This document shows, one piece after another, positions 35,234 to 47,294 of a DNA stretch of 64,000 nucleotides. Both the position numbers and the translations under genes were made by a program. This DNA comes from Eupeodes corollae (lineage: Eukaryota; Arthropoda; Insecta; Diptera; Syrphidae): assembly GCF_945859685.1 (NCBI RefSeq), contig NC_079149.1, forward strand, positions 64,064,991-64,128,990, written 5' to 3'. The notes beneath the pieces are model-generated. The model saw nothing but the letters and a program-made list of their open reading frames with translations, ran no database searches and had not been told where the DNA came from. The first letter of the stretch is position 1. Every line of letters starts with the position of its first letter.

Positions 35234-35430
35234 CTGGCCTTCCTCCTCCATGATGGCATAACACTTTTCCACTTTTAATGATTTGTGAATGGAATATTTC
35301 TTTGAAATTTCTTTTTTTTTAAATCCCTCAAAATTCGGGATTTTAAATGCGATGAATATTTATTTCCCGCCATTCTTAAAACAAAATCTTTTATTTTTCA
35401 ATTTAAAAAAAAAACGTTTTCAGCCCTTTT

Positions 35431-36219
35431 ATGGTTGTCAATTATCAATACGCTAGTTGACATTTTTCAATTAAATTGATGAATTGGTATATCGTTGTCA
35501 GCAATCAAAATTTTTGATAAACTGTGAACGCTCTTCAGAAATTAGATCTATTGTGAATGATTTAAATTGACACTCTTGGTATTATGGTTGTCAAAATATT
35601 TGTTAATTATCAAATTTTAAGTTAATCACAAATTCCTTGTTGATAAAATATTTTACGGATCGCGAAAGCCAAAAGCATGTCTACTATTGAACTATTTTTC
35701 GGTGAAAATGAAATTGAAGAAGAAAATACTTTGGAGCAAGCAAAGATTCGAAGAAAACTACGCGATGCTTCAAATCCGATGGATTTGGCTGAACATATGT
35801 ATGTAGATAAAAGATCTTTTTTAGTTACATTACAAAATCTAATTTGGCTCACTTTTAGATTCATTCAAAACTTTAGACTTTCGAAAGAAGCCTTCCTTAA
35901 TGTATTTTTAGATATCAACGACAAGTTAAAACCAACGAAAAGACAACAAACCATCCCAAACATACTAAAATTTGCAGCTGTCTTAAGATTCCTTGCGCAA
36001 GGAAGCTACCAATTGAATGTTGGGAACGAGTCCGTTAAAAAATTGTAAATGAAATTGAAACGTCAAAAGTAAATAGGCACTATTCACAATAGATTTTTGA
36101 TCTTTGTTCACAATGGATAAAAAAATGATCAACTCGCGTTCATAATACCAATTTATCAATTAATTGACAAAATGTTTCAATTGTCAATTAATTGATCTTT
36201 GACAACCGTAATAAGGCTG
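35431..36219 (+). mobile_element. PIF/Harbinger-derived element C (right copy)
   Basis: Identical to 25978-26766. The 123-codon nuclease fragment is at 35677-36048. Confidence 0.8.
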
Positions 36220-36367
36220 TTTATCGATCAAAGTCTCGGCAAAAACTAACTAAACAAAGCAAGCTACACGTAAAAACTTACGTACCTTAAAATAAATTAA
36301 ATTAAAATGAGACGAAAAGAGAAATGGCCACTAGTTGCAAATGTTTTGCACACCTGAAAACATTATT

Positions 36368-36535
36368 CAGCCCAATCATTCCATCGTAAATTTTTACGAG
36401 TCCCGAAAAACTGTATCATGAAATCCGTTCGTAATGCAAAATTGTTTGAGATTTTCCACTACGAAAGGATTTCATCATACAATTTTTCGGGATTCGTAAA
36501 AATTTCCGATTACGATGGAATCCATGAAAGGGCTG
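36368..36535. mobile_element. Hairpin MITE (right copy)
   Basis: Identical to 26915-27082. Confidence 0.8.
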
Positions 36536-36620
36536 ATTATTTTTGTAAAAGCAGTGGATTTGTAGATTTTGCCTGTGGATGAATGCTTTAGCTTTATGAA
36601 CGGTAAGGTGACACATGCAA

Positions 36621-39600
36621 TAGGGTGGAGTGAAAAAAAATGTTGTGTTATTTTTTGATATACATAGCCAGGATGGGTGCCATTAGGAACTTAAAAAACG
36701 GTTAAAAAGTTTCAGATCGATCAAAGAAGTTCAAAAGGAGGTTCACAAGTCACTTGAAAAATTATATTAAAAAATTGAAAAACCCTAAGGTCAATATGGA
36801 GTTTTTTGTAGATCAGCAGATTTTCTATTGTTTGTTTTTATTTTTTCAAGGCTATTTCTCCATGTAGTAGTCGTAATAATATAAAATAAGTATCACATAA
36901 ATTCATACAGTCAAACCCCTCTGAATGTAAGCCAATGTGAGGAAAACTTCTATCCGAAACAAAAGAAATACTTCGCTTTTAACCATTTTAACGGAATTGT
37001 GCTAAGAAATTCTGTAGAAGTGTGTTGTGTCAGAATCCAATTTATAGAGCATTTACTTACTGTAAACATATCATGTATACAAATATAATAATAATCTATA
37101 GTTTCCCTGTTCGCAGCCTACTTAAAAAATGGTGGATAAAAAAAAAGAAATTTAATTTTTTTTGGGGAAACAATAAATTCTATTGCTGTAATAAAATTGC
37201 TGTTGTATCTTCATTCGATATTTTTTACCGTGGCGAACGGTAACGTTTAATTTCAGCGGAAATAAAAATAAATTTATCATAAAAACACAATAATATTTAT
37301 TATTATCCTAATTTTTATAAAACAGGATTAGGTTTAAAATCTCATATATTGCAAGACAATATTTGATTCAGAAGCTATATTGCAAAAATGTTTACTACAA
37401 AACACAAGTCAAAAGATTTAATTTTTGGTAACCCAGAACCATTAAAACAATGGTTCTTGCCAACTTTTAAAGATATTATAAAAGAGTATTTATACATTCT
37501 ATTAGAACTAAGAACTACAACTACAAAAAAGTACCAACCATTTCAGAGGTATCTGATGGAAAAAAGCTTCCCTGCCTACTATTTCTCATTCGTCTTTTGT
37601 TAGAAATATTAGACAAACAAAACGAAAAACATAAAAAACACCTAAAAAATTACAAAGTAAACGAAAAAAGAAGTAAGCTGGAAGATTTTAAATTGCAATT
37701 GCAACCGTTTTTGAGTCAATCTGATACACTTTTCGATATTATGCTCTTGCCAGTGTGACTTATCTCAACACTGCTCTTGTGATCAAGTTAGAAAAGTATC
37801 TGCTCTTGGACAAGACTTTTTATTAGATCAAAGAACTACAAGAAAGTTATTCATTGGAAATATTTATATTGGTGCTACTCGAAGATTGCAAAAAACCCTT
37901 AAAAGAAAGAATAAAAGCGGTGAAAACATAAACCGGAAAAATCAAACAAAAAAAGCAGAATCTATATCTGTATCTGATGCTCCTAACAAAAATGTTCTTG
38001 AAATATCGACTGATAGTTTTGATTCTGACGAAACAGAAAGCGACAGTGACAGCGACTTCTTAATTTCTCCTGACAAAAAAAAAAAACAAAGACAATTAAA
38101 CCAAACACAAGCCAAATGCGATTAAAACTACTTAGTTTGGGAACTGCTTGCGATCGAACAGGTGTATCAGATAGGAAAGCAGCTATAATCGCAAGTAGTG
38201 TTTTGCAAGACGTGGGCTTAATTTCTAAAGAAGACCAATCAAAAGTCATAGATCGTTCTAAAAGGCGTTCGAGATTTGGAATCAGACAAAAATTACAAAC
38301 AAATGTTCTATACAATCAATCTCGGCTTGAGGCCATTTATTTTGATGGTCAAAAAGATCGAACATACAATACAATTTCTGTGGAAGAACATATTTCTCTT
38401 GTCCAAGAACCTGGTTCACACTACGTGGGACATCTTTCTCTAGCGATGGAAAATCAAAAACTATTTGCGAGTCCATACTTAGTTTTTTTGATTCGAAACA
38501 AATTTCATTGGTTAACCTTGTTGCCATAGGCTGTGACGGAACTGTTTCAAATCCTGGTTCAAAGGGTGGTGTAATTAGATTGATCGAAGAAACACTAAAA
38601 AAGCCTTTGCAATGGAACATTTGCTTGCTTCATTGCAATGAGTTGCCACTCCGACATCTTTTACAAAATTTGGATGGTCAGACAACAGGTCCATATGGGT
38701 TTTCTGGGCTTATTGGAAAGAATTTAGAATGTTGTGAAAAGATGGATCTGAAAAACTTTGTTCCAATACTAGAAATAATAGATCTTTTACCAGATAAATC
38801 TAATATAAATGACATTAGCTTTGAGCAAAAATACCTACATAATATATGTCAAGCTGTAGCTACGGGAAATGTCCCAGTATCTTAACTGTCAAGAAACCCG
38901 TGAAATTATCACATGCTCGTTGGCTGACTGCCGCAAACAGGATGATGAGGCTTTATATAGGAACTGAAAATCCATACGATAATTTGGTAGTTTTAGTTAA
39001 CTTTGTTGGTCGTTCAATTAAAAGTCATCCTTCTTGCAAAGATGGCTCATATCACTTATGGAAAATGATTTCGTTGTCGCGATATATGTATCCAAAACTG
39101 AAAAAAATCATTGACCCTGTTATACAACGAAATGCATTGTACGCTCATCCGGAAAACTTGATTTTAACTATGATGGCCGACTCGAGAGTAGCGATTCGTG
39201 AGTTAGCGCTCAGGCGATTGATGAAAGCACGATCAAAATAAAATAAAATGGAAATTCGGAAGTTTTCAGTTAATAAAATAAACTTTAAGGCCAAGGATTA
39301 TGTGGATTTAATCAACTGGCAGGAAGTTAAAGTTACTGAACCACCTGTCACCAAATTCCTTACCGACGACATTATTTCCAGTTTTATTAACTGCGGAGAC
39401 TTTCAAAACATAACTTATCCTCGATTCCCATGCCACAGTCAAAGTATTGAGCGATGTGTTAAACTAGTAACCGAAGCTTCAGCTGAAGTTTTTGGATACA
39501 AAAACAGGGATGGGCTTATAAGAGCTAAAATAGCTTGAAAAGCAATGCCTAAGTTTAATACCTACAAAAAAGAGTTTCGCTATAGAAACACCAAATGAGT

Positions 39601-39847
39601 AAAAAAGCACTCAAATGGTTGGGTTGGGTGTTGGACGGAACTCAAAAGCAGCTACCTCCACGTGGTGAGTTCTGGGTGGTTTGGAAAAAAAATAGCCTAA
39701 ACGCTGCAAATTATTAATTTTTCCAGAGCGTTGTGAACCCTCAAGACATTTTTTGATCGGACTAAGATTTGTTGTGCTCTTTTTTGATGACTAATAGCAC
39801 CCGTTCCTGGTATGCACAAGAAAAAAATTTAGTTTCGCTCCACCCTA
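36621..39847 (+). mobile_element. TAGGGTGGAG DNA transposon (right copy)
   Basis: Same as 27168-30393, with the broken transposase-like gene at 37388-39598. The A-run (38075-38086) has 12 A instead of 11. The frame there therefore continues DKKKKQRQLNQTQAKCD before stopping, whereas the left copy stops at KKNKDN. Neither length restores the frame into the downstream LLSLGTACDRTG block. Confidence 0.8.
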
Positions 39848-40239
39848 ACATACAAGTCTAAAGCAATATAAAATATTTCATTGGAACAACGTTTATACAT
39901 ACGAATTTTCGTTTTTTTTAATAGGCGGTTATAGTTACAGTACTGTATATGCAAAATTGCTACAGTTAAGTTTTTTGAACTTTCGAGAAAATTAATAAAG
40001 GAGGTTTTTACAACCAAGTTTTTTTTTAAATGTCCCACCTCACCTACGCAATACCATATACAGTTGTTCAACATAATAGAAGGAACAAATTTAGCTAATT
40101 ACTCTAAGTCCTAAGTAAAGAAATGCATCATTTATAATTAACACTCAAATCTTTCAACAGACGTTTTTTGATGAACCACATTCTGGAAACTTTATGCAAA
40201 TAAAAAGATTTTTTGAAATTTATTTTTTTTTTAAAAGAT

Positions 40240-40245
40240 TTTATT
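40240..40245 (-). terminator. RpL23 polyadenylation signal AATAAA
   Basis: On the minus strand AATAAA begins only 7 nt after the RpL23 stop codon, implying a very short 3' UTR, as is common for ribosomal protein genes. The same signal follows the orphan exon at 30786-30791. Confidence 0.6.
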
Positions 40246-40252
40246 CCACGTC

Positions 40253-42714
40253 TTAAGCGATTGAGCTTGCGTTTGAAGCAATACGGGGCCATAGATCAGC
40301 GCACTCTTTTGCAACAGGACCTGTAATAGCGGAACCTTTCATTTCACCTTTGTTATTCACTATTACCCCCGCATTGTCCTCAAAATATATAAACACCCCG
40401 TCCCTCCTCCTGAAAGGTTTTCTTTGCCTGATAACAACAGCTGGCATTACCTTAAAAATAAATAAACAAACAAAATATATTAATTAAATTTGATACACAT
40501 AAAATTGTTCAATGTTTTGTGTTAGAGATAGTTTCAATGTCTTCTACATAAAATGTTGGTAAAATAAGTTCGAATTGTATCTTCTAATCAAATCGTATTT
40601 AAGTCATAAATAACAAAAGGTTATGTGTTGTGTTTTTGATACATTGTTCAGACCAGCTACGGATGTCATAACTTCACTTTGGAGCGTTAACAAAACTGCT
40701 TTTTCTTCACTTCAAGTGGATATTACAAAACAAGTATGGAACGAAAATCCTATCTGGGAAAATTAATTGTTTGAAAAGTCGAAAGATTGGAGATTGAATC
40801 ATGCCAGTAGAAAAAAATCAAATAATTGTTAGATATTGCGAAGAATTTAATTTGGTGTCTCGTCCAGTGAAAGCTTTACAACTGGCACATACTTTTTTAA
40901 ACTGGGTAGGTACAAACTCCTTAAATTCTTTATGTTAGGGCAACTATCAATCTTATTTATCCAAAAAAACTTCAATTACTGTTGTTTTTCGCAAAAAACC
41001 TTTATGGTTGACCAATGTTCTCGAAAAGTCGACAAAAATTGCATCTTAAATTTTGATTTGACAGTTTGTATGTCAAGTAAAGTGTACTATACTAAAATTA
41101 GAAAGATTAATGCTTCAACGTCACAGTGGAATTAAATCTTACAACAAAACAATTTTGCAAACGAGGTTTCTTCACCGTGTTAAAATCTTCTAAGCCACGT
41201 GAAAGATAAAGATAAGCCATTTATAGAATAACACTTAAAGCTAAAAGCTGGTAGGCTTTCTATCTTATTCTTGTTTTTAAGACCTGATTTAATCCGTGAA
41301 GTTGTCGTGGACGTAATAAGGAATAAAGTTTCCCATACAAATCTTCGAGGATTACGTGAATAATGTTCTAACTTTCCGTTGGAATATATTAAAATCAAAA
41401 ATTGAGTTTCTGGGAGAATTGGGATTTGAGCTAAAGAACAGAAGAATGTTTTAGACATTTCAAATTTTCTCCTTGAACATATTTTTTAAATATAAAAACG
41501 AAACCATTTATAAGAGAACACTTTTTCCTCAGGTCCGATGCAAATTTGAGGCTAAATCAAAGTTTTGACTGAAATTAAGTAGGATAGCGACGACTTTTCA
41601 TACAAAAATAACGATAACATAAGTTTCTTAAATGCCTTGAAAACTAACAATATAAATTGTCGGTGTTATCAATGCTAGTTGTAATTGGCGCCTTTATGGG
41701 AGATTAGATTGTATATATTCCCAATTTTTGTTCTATATCCACAATTTTGGGTTGAAATTTGTCGTCTTGTTACCGAGAAAGTTGGAAGAATACAAACGAA
41801 TGACAGATTTCATCCAATTCGTCATAAGAAAGTATGCAGAACTGCTCTTGAACATCTTAAGTTGTTCACTTAACTAATTTACCAGATGGTAAAATACGTA
41901 TTTTTTTTCAGTGTTAATATAGTTTTGTTTCTTTTAAGGTCAGTTCATTTTTGTTTTCTTGAACTTTCATTTTATGGTCAAGGTTACGCATAACTCCACT
42001 TTCCACTTTAAGCAAGGAAATTTGATTTGCAGGGCAAATTCATCAACCGATTAAAATGGCATACATTTGGCATTGACAACAGACTTCGAGAAAAGAGCAG
42101 CAATTAAGATACTTGTTATTTCTCGATTATGATGTCAGTACCATCATCTTTTGTTCAAAGAGCCTGTTATTAGAAGACGAGCCGAAAGTTCATTACAAGT
42201 TTTTTCTCGTTGCACCAAACAACACAAAAAGCGGCAACCACACGTGAACTACTTCATATCTTTTCCCAACAAAAAAAATCAAAAGAAGCACTCTTTCAAC
42301 TAACCTTTTTCCGGAGTTCAGGCTTTCCCTTCTTTACTGTAGCGACAAACATGTCTCCAACTCCAGCAGCTGGAAGACGGTTCAAACGACCACGAATTCC
42401 GTGAACAGCAATGACATACAGATTCTTACCACCTGTAAATTAAACAATAATTACTTATTAAAAACGTTCTCTACAATTTATTTATATTATAATTCGCACC
42501 TGTATTGTCAGCACAGTTCATTACGGCTCCAACTGGGAGACCTAAGGAAATACGGAATTTCCCTCCAGCGGTTCCACCACGTCCTTAAAACAAAAAATAT
42601 TGACATTAATATTTAAGAACATTCATTTAAAAGTTTATTTTATATATGATGTTATGAAATAAACACTAATTTAAAAGATTTATAAAGATTATTTTCCACA
42701 CCTCTTTTAGACAT
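40253..42714 (-). CDS. RpL23: Ribosomal protein L23 (uL14), 4 exons, 140 aa
   Basis: This is a 60S subunit protein located near the elongation-factor-binding face and the intersubunit bridges. On the minus strand the exons are 42714-42702, 42583-42500, 42432-42305 and 40450-40253, all with GT/AG borders and matching phases. They give 140 residues, exactly the usual length. The protein starts MSKRGRGGTAGGKFRISLGL and continues PVGAVMNCADNTG, GKNLYVIAVHGIRGRLNRLP, VATVKKGKPELRKK, MPAVVIRQRKPFRRRDGVF. Where Drosophila has NTGAKN this gene reads NTGGKN; otherwise I see no unusual residue. Intron 3 (40451-42304) contains the right breakpoint of the tandem duplication at 40623, so the terminal exon belongs to the duplicated unit. 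inaD and RpL23 are, as I recall, also neighbours in Drosophila melanogaster (59B). Confidence 0.97.
40801..40915 (+). other. Unexplained open frame in RpL23 intron 3, possible relic exon
   Basis: The plus strand reads MPVEKNQIIVRYCEEFNLVS followed by RPVKALQLAHTFLNWVG, ending at a GTACAA donor-like site. It looks protein-like rather than random, and a second such piece (EICRLVTEKVGRIQTNDRFH, ending EHLKLFT and a stop) lies at 41755-41873. I recognise no family. Together they may be a nested plus-strand gene or a pseudogene within the intron. Confidence 0.25.
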
Positions 42715-42750
42715 TTTACGGCCTGTTCAGTTTACAACGGGAAATCAAAA

Positions 42751-42758
42751 GAAAAGGA
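42751..42758 (-). promoter_or_regulatory. TCT-type (5' TOP) initiator of RpL23
   Basis: On the minus strand TCCTTTTC, followed by TTTTG, matches the polypyrimidine initiator YYC(+1)TTTYY used by Drosophila ribosomal protein genes. With C at 42756 as the start, the 5' UTR is 42 nt and begins with a 5' TOP-like pyrimidine run, consistent with growth-dependent translational control. Confidence 0.65.
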
Positions 42759-43050
42759 CAAATGCCAATTTTGTTTCAGAAACTTCAAATTCTACATCCG
42801 TGCAGTCTTACCAACATAAAAATAAAGGGTGCGCACAGAAAATGATAACCAGTATGGAATTCCAAATGGTTAGTTTACTTTTTCGCACATAGATGTCACT
42901 AAAAGTAACGCTAATATCTCAACAAAAATAACTTGAACTTTTCTGCGACACAAATAAAGTGTGTCTTTGGTTTCAATATAAATTGGACTTGATAAATTTT
43001 GTATAATTTATACAAACAGTTGATAGCATAATAAGAAGCCTTAAGCTTTA

Positions 43051-43437
43051 TTCACACGATTACGACCAACGACCATGGAATGAACGAATATTCGTCGATT
43101 TTGACATTTCTTTCACATGAGAGTTTTTAATTCGTCGCAAATAAACGCCATTCATCATCGAAACCAAAACAAGAATGATTTTTTAAGCTTAAGTAAGACG
43201 GGTTTTTAATTCGTTGCGAGTGTGGATAATGTGGAACGCGAATAAAGTTTGACAGTTCGTATCAACTACAATTTTTTTCACTACGAATAAATTTGTTTTC
43301 TTAAATTTATTAATATATGATATTGAAAATATGATATTGCTATCGTTTTGTTAAGAATTTGTGTGGAAATATGTCTCCAAACTTATATAAACTCACATTT
43401 TGTAATTCATTCGTCGTTTGTTGGTCGCGCATGTGAA
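43051..43437. mobile_element. MITE, 387 bp, copy 1
   Basis: The left end TTCACACGATTACGACCAAC and the inverted right end TTCACATGCGCGACCAACAA are inverted repeats, followed by ACGA/GAATG motifs. The interior shares GTGGAACGCGAATA and AGTTTGACAGTTCGTA with the element at 49836-50230. No coding capacity; superfamily not determined. Confidence 0.65.
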
Positions 43438-46400
43438 TACTACCTTACTTAGTTGCCTGCAACCTAATGGTGAGCTTGCATTGTAAGCATGATCCGTAAG
43501 TTTCGTAATAACAATAACATAATAATATAATATAACAGATAGAATAAAGGCCAAGCTAACGCTGAAATGTTTTAAAATTAAATAATTTTTTAAAGGAAAA
43601 CTGAATTATAAATAGTAGAAAAAGAGGTATTAACATTTTATTTCTTCGCGTTTGTACATTTTTATTATTTATGTATAACGGGGCATATTTATGTCATATT
43701 TAAAACCCGAGTCTATTTGAACTGGAGTCTTATGTTAACATCTAGGATAGACACAGCTGTTATTCATGAAGAATTTGGCAGATCTGTTTAGTTAGAAACA
43801 GGTTTAAGATATTTTCTTGTAAAATTTCACTGCAAATACTACACTTCAAATACAATATGGCTTGTAGAGCTAAATACGTTAGCTGCAGAGCCACAATATG
43901 TGAAATCCTTCAAATTATTCTGTTTGCTATTAGTTGAGAAATTGTATGTAATTCACGATGGTGCTGTTAAGACTTGAAAATACAAAGTTATTGGCAAAAC
44001 TTTTATTGAATTATGATCTTCAATATTTAGAAGTTCAATTATAAACTTGACAGTTTTTTGTTCTCGAATCGATACTGTAGAGACTCTCGTATGCGGCCGT
44101 TCACGTTGCTGGCTAACTTTCAAGTGTCCCTCTTTTCCTTTGTTTCTTTGGTTTCTTCCTTCTTTTTATTCTTTAATATTCCTTTTCTTTATTAGGTCGG
44201 TATTGCCAGGGTCACCAATTTAGACTTAAAGTGCTGCCAGATACTACAGATACCTTTCATATAAATAGTCCTCACCTATTTCAAAGGGATTGATTTCGGT
44301 TAATTAGAGCTTTTGTTTGTTGGTAGTAGCATTTCAACATCCAGCTAAATATTTAAATATTGATATATGCTTAAGCCTTTTGACATTTTAATTTTTGTTT
44401 TTAATTTTTTTAAATAAAATGTCTCACAACGTAATTTTCACAATCCGTTTCTATATTTTTACGTTTTATAGATTTAACAGCTTATTTTTAGACTCCACGC
44501 TATCGTTTTAAAATGGGTTTAAATTGTCTATGTATAACATAAATTGAAGTTTAGTTTATCAAAGACAGAACTTGTCAAAGAACCATGAATATGGCACAAT
44601 GTATTTAAGTATTTACTAAAATACTTTAGTATTTCCAGTCCCTTGTTGCATTACTAGGCCTAAGCAAAGAAATAAAATTCACCGAATATAAGTTTATAAG
44701 TTTCTTTGTATTCACGTTTTGGTTAAAGAATGTATCTATTCTTCCACATTTTGTTAATTGCTTTCTTTAAATTAAAATTTTAAAAAATTGCATACACCGG
44801 AAACTTCAAATTCAAGTGTGAAGGTTACCTTGTGTAGTTTAGAGTTAGTTAAATTTTATTTTGTTTTATTAGTAAATTAGAAATTTGTATGTCTGTTTTA
44901 AATAATGAAATATCATTTTATTTACAAATGGACAAAGAATAAGTAGATAATTAAATAAATTAAGTTTTTGTCAAAACAAGCAATACATAAGTTTCATACA
45001 ACGAAATAAACAATAAATTAATCTCATTGTGAAATGATGTAATCCACCAGTCGAGTACTCAAAATATTCCCGAGCTTAGCAAAACCATTTTCTTCTATAG
45101 TGCGGGATTTAAATGTTTGATCCACGAATATCTAAGTAAATACATTCCCCTAGGAAATCAATAAGCATTATAGATAACCTAAGCAATTTAAAGTTGCTCA
45201 AAACTATTGCTTGAAAATGGTTAAAATAATATACAAACTATTTATTCACATTAGTTGCATAGAGATGATATAATTGCCATACTGGATTACTCTAATAAAA
45301 AATAAAGTGAAACTTCTATTTGATTTATGTCTTGTACTTTCACTGTCAAATATTGTTTTGAAAAAAAAGTTGTTTGGCATACATCCCTCTCAACTTTTCT
45401 CCATGATTGCAGATACATGTTGATCTGTAAATCTAAAGATGAATTAAAGAAACAGCATTTTATTACAAATATATGTATGCTTGAAAATCCCCTCACTTAA
45501 GAGAAAAACAAAAAACAATCAAAATCTTTCTGAAGGTCCAAGTGGCCGACATTTCCGAAAGATTGACAGTTCTGTTTTCTACCTTACATCCACTATCAAT
45601 CAATACAAAACGAAGGAAATGGTTGCCCAAAGCATTATTCGAGGCTATTTTAAAATATTCTTTATTTACAAGAATTCAATTTAAAAAATAAAATATTTTA
45701 AAGTGGTCAACAATCTATTTAAAAAAATGTATTTTCAACTAGAATTGAATACAAATTTTCGCTATGATGAAAAAAAAGTTGAAGTCAAAATTTTATCCGG
45801 AAAATCTTGTGTATACAACGAAAAAAGTTTACCGATTCTACGTACAGTCAAACTTCATAACCTAGCGTTTGAGTCATTTTGCAAGTTTTCAAAAATAAAA
45901 ACAACTCTTTAAAATTAAGGAAAGAGAATAATTTTTAACTTGAGTTATTAAATAAACAATTAATTATAGTTTAAACTTTTATGTGGTAATAATTTGTCGT
46001 GACCACATATTAAATAAACTCACGAGAGACTGCATTTAAATTAACAATACTTAGGAGGTATTGCATAATAATTGCTGCAAAAGTCATAGTGTATTTATAG
46101 AGTATTATCATTATAAATTTTGACAAACACCAAAAATCAAATTTCAAAAGTTTCTTCATGTTTCCGCTGAACCTGCAGAAGGGCTAAAAGCGTTAAGGAA
46201 TGTTGATGACATCAACGCGAAGTTACTACTAGTAGTCTATTTCTTGTAGGTTCAAGCTTTAAGATAAGAATTATAAGGAACTGAAATTTGTATTTTTCAC
46301 ATATAAATTGTACGTAAGTGAGGCAGACAGTTTCGAGCAATAAATGTCAAATCGATTTATTGAAAAGACAAACAATAGTAAACAAATTTTAAATTAAGTG

Positions 46401-47290
46401 ATGCAACATTACGTATTTAAAAATAAAAATAGAAAATTATTTTTATTTATTATTTGAAAAACACAAAATGTGGTGTTTAAATGTGTTAAAAGCACACCGG
46501 AACAGTGTACAAAGGCATTTATTTCCACTAGAAAAATTACTTATATATTTAATCTATTTTATTTTGACACGTATTTTTATATTCCTTCTAAACGTAGTGA
46601 AGCTGAATCGATTGCAAGAAAGTTGGAATGTGAGCTAAGAACTAAATACACTAAATACATATTAGGGCATATTCATAGATGTTTGCTAAAGTCTTGCTAA
46701 CTTGTTACTAAGCAAGTCAAGAGTTTAGGCTATTTGTAAATAAACTTAAACCTAAGTTTAGGGCTAAATCTGTGGTCTAACTATAAACATAGGAAATGCT
46801 GTGTTTAAGTAGTTATTATCACAGCCAAATGTCATATTTGACCTTTGTTTGTAAATTGAAAAGCTGAAAAAAAAAACACAAATAAATGTAACGTAAACTT
46901 GCTGTCCAGAAAAATGTCGATTGATATCGCAAATAAAGAATTTGTAGATAGATATATTAGAAGAGTTTGAATTATGTTGGATCTGAAAAATATAAAAATA
47001 CGGTTCAATCCATTTATTTTAAGCGACAAGTATTTCTACAAAAGATATCGTTTGGATATAGAATATTGGATAACAACGAAGTAAAAGAGGATAACACATT
47101 TCTGGCAATCTCTGGTTTTAACAGCATAGCCAGCGGTCCTCATATCGAACCACGATCCTTTTTTTAACATCTTAACTGTGACCAGTTTTCGTGCCGTCCG
47201 CGTTTTACATTTTCATTTCTGTTGATATAAAGTATTATAAAATGTTGTTAGTTGCTTTTTTTCATTTTGTATTAAATAGTTTTGTTTTAC
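43438..47290. other. Intergenic region without recognisable genes
   Basis: AT-rich sequence. Short frames (45481-45684, 45703-45912, 46470-46700) show no family motifs. Around 46665-46790 short inverted motifs (CATAGATGTTTGC, CTATGTTTATAG) hint at a worn MITE, but I cannot define its ends. Confidence 0.4.
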
Positions 47291-47294
47291 ATAC

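Larger units (their letters stand above)
31168..40623. repeat. Tandem duplication, right copy (9.45 kb)
   Basis: This copy starts in the middle of the Tc1 relic at 31168 and ends at GGTTA (40623) inside RpL23 intron 3. Its right flank is continuous with the rest of RpL23, so it occupies the ancestral right end. It differs from the left copy by C for A at 35021 and one extra A in the run 38075-38086. All elements listed for the left copy recur at +9453 or +9454. Confidence 0.95.

Noticed and set aside
41180..41458. 92-codon minus-strand frame in RpL23 intron 3
   Set aside because: No recognisable motif, no splice logic linking it to RpL23 exons, and composition typical of chance frames.
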